A DNA stretch of 64,000 bases, from positions 89,226-153,225 of the forward strand of contig NMRB01000368.1 in NCBI GenBank assembly GCA_002633025.1, written 5' to 3'. The position numbers and the translations under genes were made by a program. Numbering within the stretch: position 1 is the stretch's first letter; each line of letters begins with the position of its first letter. Shown here one piece after another: positions 57,601 to 64,000 of this stretch. The DNA is from Notospermus geniculatus. Its lineage: Eukaryota > Nemertea > Pilidiophora > Heteronemertea > Lineidae. The notes under the pieces were generated by a model. The model saw nothing but the letters and a program-made list of their open reading frames with translations. It had not been told where the DNA came from and searched no databases.

Positions 57601-60600
57601 TCCGGATACGACAACGCAAACGTCTATTTTTACGGACCTGAATCGGACAAAGTTCGTGTGCCTTTGATCGACGCTTAAAGCCGTGTTTGCTTTACGAATA
57701 ACGGATGTCAGGTAGGGTTCATTGGCGCACGGATCTGGTCCGTTTCCAGTCCGTTTGCCCATAGTTATCCGGATACAACAAAGCCAAGTCAATGAACCCT
57801 GCTTTATAGGAACGACGTTATCCGTTTTTCATCTCGATCGCTGTACGTCGTATTGCATAACGGATAACGGATGTCAGGTAAACACGGCTTTACCGTATAT
57901 AGCCATCCAGTTGATTGAAAAACCAGAAAACGTGGTAGTTTCGTCGGATCGAAAGGTGACTGCGATGAGAGTGTCGTCTGATACGATCACGTCACTTGGA
58001 GCCCGGTATCCGCAGAAGACCCCTATCGGAAGAGAAAGTGACGCACCAGTTCATCTACAGTTCTAAGTTCTGAGTAGCCTAGTTCTCAAGATGAACAGTT
58101 TTGAGCTCACCTAACAACATTGTTGTTGTACACTCGGCATTGATTGTCTCAGAGATGCACGCCCATCGAAGAAAGTTGCTACGATCATCATCAGTAGGGA
58201 AGTAGTGTTCCCATTTCCCGTCCCCACACATCACTAAACTTACCTAGGTTGCCCCGAGCGTCTACACGATTTATGGTAACGCTGTCAAACTCACAGGAAT
58301 CCCCGGGACCTTTTTCAACTTCAAACTTGGTCTCGTTAAAACTCAGGCGAACACGCTGAAAAGGAGTGAAGCTATTGGAAACACATGAACGGAGTAAGTG
58401 TCCATGGCCTTTGCTCTTCGCCTATGTATTTTTGCCGTTGTCTCGCAAAACACTGGAGTTTGGAAATGTTGATTTCAGGCAAAATATTGTTTAAACAGTG
58501 CAGCCCAATTACATACATCTCCTCAGGTCGCAATAGTGGTGGCCACAAAACGGTAGAAAATGAGAGCGGCAGATCACCGAGAAAATTCATATTATATTAG
58601 AGAGGTTTCGCACCATCACGTTTAGGTGATCGACTACATTTAGTTAAACGTAACCGTAACCGGTGAAACGGTTAGGTTTTAGCGGTTTCGCAGAGACGCG
58701 GCTATAGCCTAAACCTAAGAACCATCGGTAAAGACCTATAGGTGTTACGGTTACTTCTTAGGCGAAAGCGAGGTAATGTTTTGACTACTCTCGAGTCAAA
58801 CGAGTAGGCCGAGAGAAGGCCCACTGCATGCGCTTGTATTGTGTGATACGTGTTTGCGAGAGATTTGAACATGGATCTCCCACAAATGGCACTTGATAAT
58901 GAAGATGACGATTTCATATATTCGTCCTTCGAAATTTACAGGAGGTAGATCAGAGGTGGTGGTGGTGGGGGGTGGGGGGTGGGGTGTCTGAGTCAAACGC
59001 CCCTCGCCGACCAAAGATAATTTTTTATCGCTAAATACCAAACATCTCTTTTGTGGCTAGATGCGTTATATATGGTTTTAAGGCAATTCAATTATCCAAA
59101 CCGGATGAGTGACTTGGAGCGCTTTTTTGAACGCCCTTCTCATCGACTTTGTCTATATGATCGTTATGTTAACGGGGCTATCTTACAAACCGTACTCGCC
59201 TCACGCGTACCGTGCTTGTTACCCGTGAACTGTGGACGGCTAGTGTATATGCCTTCATTTAGTGTCTGTGCGCACGTAACAACTGCTCACAAGATGATGA
59301 CATAAAAGCGAATATTCAGCAAACCGCTCAATGAGGAAGGCGCACGACTAAAAATCCAGATGGCAGCACCAGTACAAAAAGGTCATATGCAATGCATTTT
59401 CAATTAAAAATATATTTTGTTGTTTTTCTTCGTAAAACTCATCAAAATAGAATTAAGGACCAATAAAATGACATTTTTGGTGCTATTTTCCCGTGCAGAG
59501 TAATTCAGGGATGAAATATTCAATAATTATTGACTTGGTAAAAGGCTTTCTCATTGCAACCTTGGGTCATGTGCTTGCAGGGCCCTCTATTGGCAGAGCT
59601 TGTTGTGCGCCTTCCTCATTGCGAAACACCCATACTGACCGCAGGGGATCAATGGAAACAGCCCTTTTTACATAATAAAAGATGATCCAAACAAAAACAC
59701 ACAAAATCATACAAGTGGTTTGTACATGTATAAGGAATCCTTCTGAAACTGATAACAAAGAATTGGAATGAGGCTTTTGATAAAAATATGTTGCTTTTGC
59801 AAACCGTTTTTTCTCTGACGTATAGTGAACTCGCTACGGATAATGTTTTCTGTAACGTTTGTCTACACGTCACTAGACCACAAAATTTGATGACGTAAAT
59901 GTAGTCGGTTGCCTAAACGTGTGGGTGCGAAACCTCTCTATTCACCATTCCTGCTGGAACATTTATAACCCACGAATAACTAGCATTGTTTTCATAGCTG
60001 AATGGGAAGTTCATGCTGGCAATGGAACCATTTCTTCCTGACAGTAGAATTAGACTAGGAGAGACCAATCCTGTCCCAAAAGCTGGAAAAAATACTATAA
60101 AAGTCAGTTCCAAAAATTCAATTGGCCGTAACTTGCTGTTTTTATATATAATTCGGAAAATCTTATATTTAAAATTATTCAAAATACTTTGGAGATTCCA
60201 GCTTGAATAAAGACTACACGACTACACGTCTTCATGTGTAATGTGTACGCTTGGATCAAAATGGGCCCACAGGGCACTTTTTAAAGCGTGAAAATTTTTC
60301 CCTGAGTGGGATTGATGGGGATTTTTGCTATCTGATTGAGGAATCTTCAACAGATAAAGTGACTTTCCGGTTTAACCCTTCTCCTACTGGTCCGTAGCGA
60401 TGTTGAGTGATACCTCCGTCTTTGGACATTACGCAATCAAAGTACGGGCCAACTTCACTCTATTTTCCGGACAAGACCTGATTGCAACTTACATGTACTC
60501 CTCGGTACGATTGCTGTCCAACCCAGAGAGAACCTTTGTCTATTTATGCTAATATACATGTAGATATGTACACCTACCCCCCTCTTTGGCGCAATCAAAA

Positions 60601-62338
60601 TACGTGTAGGCCTGGGCTAACTTGACTACATTTTTCTGGAAAATACCTGATTGCAACTTACTATTAGGACGTATTGCTGTCCAATCCAGAGAGAAACCTT
60701 GTGCAACACCTGTTGCGTCTGTCCTGAATATCACAACCAGATCATTATCTGCCGAAATTATATCATCCGGTCTGTTATTGCAGTACAAGCCTGTGAAAAG
60801 TGCAGTAAAACCTCGGCTAACATTTCCATAATGAAGACGTGGTCGAGATTTCGAAGCCACAACGTTTTCAACTACATGTACCATCTTTCAGCGATGCTTT
60901 GTCTTCTACACAAATCTTTACGATGATGTTAGAAATAATGATGAACACACCGACGTAGAGGATTTCGGAACCCAGGTGAGCAGGTCCCCATGTACTGTGG
61001 TCGGTAAAGACACGTCACCTACCGATTTGTCCGCGAGGTGAGGTTACCGGTCCTTCTTCATATAGACTGACGGAGTCGTATTGGCAATTAGGAGGCCATT
61101 CGAAACGAAAAGGACTGTTGAAGTGAACAAGGATTCTCTGGAAAAAACAGAAGCTAATTTCCATAAGGGAGCCTAGGTGGACACGACGGAGGGCAGGGTG
61201 CCTACGCCCGATGAGGCTTCTCGATTTGACGACACTGAGTACCAGAGATTCAACGTCATGGAGGTGTAGGCCTACATGTATGTCGGCCGTACTTGAAGTT
61301 GTTAAAGAATTACTTGAGATACTGTGCATACTCACGTCTCCTTCTGGTAATGAGATAATCCATCTACATGTAATACCATTGATGTAGTTATGTGGCCAGT
61401 TTTTGCTGGAGAAGGACCCGCGGAGGCCTGTTTGACGCATTGGGGAGCCACACCCGGAATCTTCAACTGAAAAACCCCCAGAGCAGACCTGAATAAACAT
61501 CTGTCCCAAATAGTAACAGTGCACATAGGAATGGAAACGGGGACAGGCTGCCCCAGAAATGTAGAAGTTTGACACTACAGGGTCGCTTTAAGTAATCAAT
61601 GGCTAACGAGTCCGATAGCGGACAAGTACCGTGAAAGTTGAAAAGAACTTTGAGCCATTTTGTCCTCAACGTGTCCGACTTCGAAGCTAGGCATCCACAG
61701 GTCATTCATACCTACCTCCTACGTACATCACAACTCAACAATGAAATGAAATGACCCGAGTCTCTGGATGTGAGCACCTGGCGTTCTCTCATTGGTAAAG
61801 CGCAATGGGTGGTGAAATCTGTGTGTCCGCAGATTTACCGAAGACAGAAGATTTTGGCGAAGGCCGACATTTACACCTCGTTCCTCATCGCAGCAGAGCG
61901 GACAATCACTGATTTATGATTCGACATTTTGCTATAATCATTGATAGCAAGCTGAAAGCCTGCAGTTCCTTTTTCTGTAATCTCTTACCAGAAAGTGCCT
62001 GAGCAAGACCCCGTTTGGGTTTACTACATGGTGTCCCAAAAAGGTTTCCCTCCTCATTTTGTCGGGACCCATCCTGAGAACATCAGGGGTTCTTAGTGCT
62101 CGCTCCCTTCGTCACCTTGTAAGAACGCCTGATATTTTTAGGATGGTCGGGACCAGGTTGTGTGTGTTCAATTCAGTTTCAACCTCGTCCAATTTAAGGC
62201 TTGCTTTGCTAGGGACAATTTTTGGGACACCCTGTTAACCAAGCGGAGGAGGTTTTCCATTCAATCTCCTGCAAACCTACCTGCTTTTCCGACGAAAACA
62301 AAACTCATGAACAGCGCGAGGAAGACCCAACACCCCAT
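54629..62338 (-). CDS. Secreted CUB-CUB-CCP-CCP protein (distal copy)
   Basis: Nine exons with GT-AG borders and matching phases: 62338-62281 (start; hydrophobic MGCWVFLALFMSFVFVGKA signal), 61466-61336, 61137-61023 and 60790-60662 (CUB1, with SGCGSPM, ITCRWIISLPEGD, CQYDSVSLYEEG, LYCNNRP, FSLDWTAI), 60037-59946, 58355-58244 and 58022-57894 (CUB2, with GSIASMNFPFSYENN, CEFDSVTI, VFCGYRAPSD, FSGFSINWMAI), 55979-55812 (CCP1: CGVPEVP...GRWSESVPRC) and 54828-54629 (CCP2: CGIPDVPYWG...WSGETPTCE, stop TAA). About 377 residues, no membrane anchor. CUB and CCP modules bind proteins and sugars outside cells, as in complement-like proteins; the ligand is unknown. CUB2 has lost its first exon part and its first two cysteines, and a 1.3-kb element sits at that exon's donor, so expression needs proof. 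Confidence 0.85.
55285..55587 (-). mobile_element. tRNA-derived SINE family 1, full copy
   Basis: On the minus strand: GGCTCGCCACGGTGGTGTAG TGG (A box), CCGGCTAGCGGTCAGAGGAT, CCCGGGTTCGAATCCCGC (B box), body CACCCAGGTGTATAAATGGG, and a tail of AAAGTTTAACTTTTTT-type repeats. It lies in the intron between CCP1 and CCP2. Confidence 0.9.
56339..56589. mobile_element. MITE family 3, copy 2 (TA duplication)
   Basis: AAGCCTCACAGTATTGAATT and AATTCAATACAGTGAGGCTT, flanked by TA. Matches 32148-32405. Confidence 0.9.
56592..57893. mobile_element. Nest of four or five MITEs
   Basis: Two side-by-side elements of about 410 bp and 540 bp share GCTAAGCGCACA.TTGCGA, AATGTGTACGTTTATCGG and ATTGATTGACACTTGCCACC (56592-57004 and 57003-57548). 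The second is interrupted by a different element with AAGCAAGGTTCGTTGGCGCA ends (about 57325-57470). Another with CAGGGTTCAT.CGCAC and one with AAAGCCGTGTTTGCTTTACG / AAACACGGCTTTA ends (57675-57892) follow. The last one abuts the CUB2-C exon. Confidence 0.85.
58600..59938. mobile_element. 1,339-bp element at the CUB2-A donor, TA duplication
   Basis: Ends GAGAGGTTTCGCACCATCAC and (reverse) GAGAGGTTTCGCACCCACAC, with CACGTTTAGG and GACTACATTTA also shared. TA at 58598-58599 and 59939-59940. Compared with the other gene copy it lies about 6 bp into the intron after CUB2-A. Its frames (for example 59051-59305) show no transposase. Confidence 0.92.
62027..62234. mobile_element. Palindromic-ended MITE, GGTGTCCCAAAAA ends
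   Basis: CATGGTGTCCCAAAAAGGTT on the left and TTTTTGGGACACCCTG on the right are inverted. It hosts the 76-bp element below and ends about 46 bp from the signal-peptide exon border. Confidence 0.75.
62070..62145. mobile_element. 76-bp miniature relative of the large transposon, 9-bp TSD
   Basis: GTCGGGACC stands at 62061-62069 and again at 62146-62154. Between them the ends CATCCTGAGAACATCAGGGG and (reverse) CATCCTAAAAATATCAGGCG are inverted, followed by GTTCTTA on both sides. CATCCTGAG.ACA, GGTTCTTA and CTTCGTCACC or close variants also occur in the 66-bp TIR of 33615-42591. Same first bases and same duplication length point to mobilisation by the same kind of transposase (inference). Confidence 0.85.
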
Positions 62339-62349
62339 CTTGTCGACCT

Positions 62350-63674
62350 TCTGATACCGTGTCGAATCATGATCTGGAGGACCTCAATTTTAATAGGTCA
62401 CCACGGAAACGGGCGAGTGGGTGATTTAATGTCTAATTATACACAATTTTAATTAGTCAGACTCGGCATATTCATCTTCACAGTCATAATATCACTGCTG
62501 TATTATCAGGTGTCGCCCCAATACCTTTCAATCCGTTCGTTAAAGCAAATGGCTAGCGGGGTTTGTTGACAGTTGTTTGTTGACATGTCCTCAAATCAAG
62601 CGCCGTTTTGAGAAAAAGGCGAAAGAAGGATTTTAGTTTAATGGGAAACGCCTTAGACTTCGGAAGCGTATTCTGCAAAATCTGCCGCTTCGAAATCAAT
62701 GTGAATATTACAAAATGTACATTTTGACCGACTGAATTTGAAAATGTCATTAACCCATTTTAACAAATTTTTAATGGAACCTCGTCCCCAGGTGCACGTT
62801 CGCATATTTGCACAGGTTTTGCCACACACCAGTGAGGCGCCCAGGCTACCATGGAGCCTGACCTGGAGCGACGTCGATATTCACATCATCATCTTCTAAA
62901 GCATGTAGCGCCGACAATATCGTCATGGCACACATCATGGCATACATTTTTGAAAAGCTTACAGCTCAGAGAACACATCTGGCCAATTTTCAAAATCATC
63001 CAACTCTGTATTGATTGCTGAAGGTGGCAATTCCAAACCCGACACGTGCCTTGAAAATGGCAAAAAAAACTGGAAATCTACTCCAAGGCCTACAAACTTC
63101 ACAATTACCATGGTATGAGAAAAAAAATTTTCTCAACCATGTGCTTGTCTCATAACAAATCCAAAATGCATGCATTTTGGATATGTTATGAAAAAATGGG
63201 GGGTCACTGCGGCGTTTTTTTCGCTACGGCCCTTCAAAATCTCACCTTCATAATTCGCGCCATTGAACAGGAGTCGACCTTGACCGAGCTACTTTTCAGC
63301 TATAAATAGCTGACCAGGCATGAACACTGTATTCTTGCGCACAGGGCACTGATAATTTGCTCATCAAATCTCCAAAACTATCTCTTCACAAAATAACTAA
63401 GACATTAGTCTTAAAGAAATTAAAAATCGGCACACGATAGGACCATATATATGGATGGAAATCAATCGTGTTTAAAGTACTAGATTTTTGGAGGTGGACA
63501 AATCGGGCCTCGTCCCCACTGGTGAGTGAGCCCTATGACTGGAGCATGGCTTTGCCTGGAGACTAGGTTCACTCTCTATGGGAGGTACCACCAAAACCAC
63601 GCAAGCCATTCGCTTTAAGTTCTATTTCAAGAGAGTGCTAAAGGGTTTCAAAACTTTTGGCCACTTGATTATTC
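62350..63674. other. 5' flank of the distal CUB-CCP gene; a palindrome at 63150-63190
   Basis: No exon is supported. CATAACAAATCCAAAATGCA and TGCATTTTGGATATGTTATG form a nearly perfect 40-bp palindrome at 63150-63190. The promoter of the gene should lie just right of 62338 but no core element could be assigned. Confidence 0.5.
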
Positions 63675-64000
63675 GGTCAAACCACTCAGATAAGAAATGG
63701 TTTGTTTTTTGATGCTTCCATCTGTTAGAAGACGCTGGCATTTTGTAGTAACAGGAAGAGGAAACCACCGACCTGATTCACGAAGCCGTCGTCTCTTTGC
63801 AATGACGTAAAATCCTTTGTTCTTCAACCAGTGAGCAATTGGGGGTACACAGCTGGGGCCTGTTTCATAAAATGACTTAAAGCCAATGATACTTTAAACA
63901 AATGGAAAATGCATTGAAATTAAATGTACCATTAGCCTAAAGTTATTTTATGAAACAGGCCCCTGGACAATAGATTTGCGTCGTCGCTAAACTTAGCAAG
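63675..64000. repeat. Duplicated block, copy 2 (runs off the window)
   Basis: Matches 53433-53762 at high identity in the same orientation. Includes family-2 MITE copy 3 at 63855-63963 (GGGGCCTGTTTCATAAAATG / TTTTATGAAACAGGCCCC). Confidence 0.95.

Noticed and set aside
59051-59305. An 84-residue frame in the 1,339-bp element as a transposase remnant
   Set aside because: No acidic triad or helix-turn-helix pattern; too short to support.

Overview
This is animal nuclear DNA, most likely from a marine deuterostome invertebrate such as a hemichordate or echinoderm (inference). Genes are broken by GT-AG introns. The domains are PAN, CUB and CCP (sushi). Repeats include CR1-type LINEs, a BEL/Pao relic, tRNA-derived SINEs and dozens of small inverted-repeat elements, most with TA target duplications. 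Motifs such as GGCCTAGGCC and CATGTACATG are frequent. No bacterial operon, rRNA gene, intact tRNA gene or CRISPR array was seen. There are two assembly gaps (13348-13606 and 39905-40613) and four single Ns.

Layout. 1-16 kb is mostly repeats: an 83-bp minisatellite, hairpins, a BEL/Pao reverse transcriptase fragment, two LINE remnants and a hAT-like element nested in one LINE. At 16.3-17.3 kb lies the terminal exon of a gene of unknown family (gene Y). 18-30 kb holds long inverted repeats, a PAN-like exon and a 1.27-kb element made of a 21-bp satellite arranged as a hairpin. Gene X, a paralogue of Y, has exons at 30.5-31.0 and 42.6-43.0 kb. Its 11.6-kb intron carries the most notable object in the window.

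That object is a 8,977-bp DNA transposon at 33615-42591. It has perfect 66-bp terminal inverted repeats and a 9-bp target duplication (GTTACGCCT). It carries two convergent genes. The plus-strand gene is a multi-exon zinc-finger protein resembling the DUF6589 family, with candidate catalytic aspartates. The minus-strand gene is a RecQ-like helicase. A CR1 LINE has landed inside the helicase reading frame. A 76-bp element at 62070-62145 has similar ends and its own 9-bp duplication, which independently supports a transposon family with this chemistry. I know of no named superfamily with this combination, but I cannot search.

45-64 kb holds a tandem duplication (about 9-10 kb per unit) of a minus-strand gene for a secreted protein: signal peptide, CUB, CUB, CCP, CCP. 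The distal copy (62338 to 54629) can be assembled from nine exons with matching phases. The proximal copy (52761 to 45441) is a pseudogene broken by elements, an in-frame stop and a lost splice site. A short exon at 53.9 kb may be a further X/Y relative, so the duplicated unit may have held a convergent pair of genes. The rest of the window is mobile elements, often nested.
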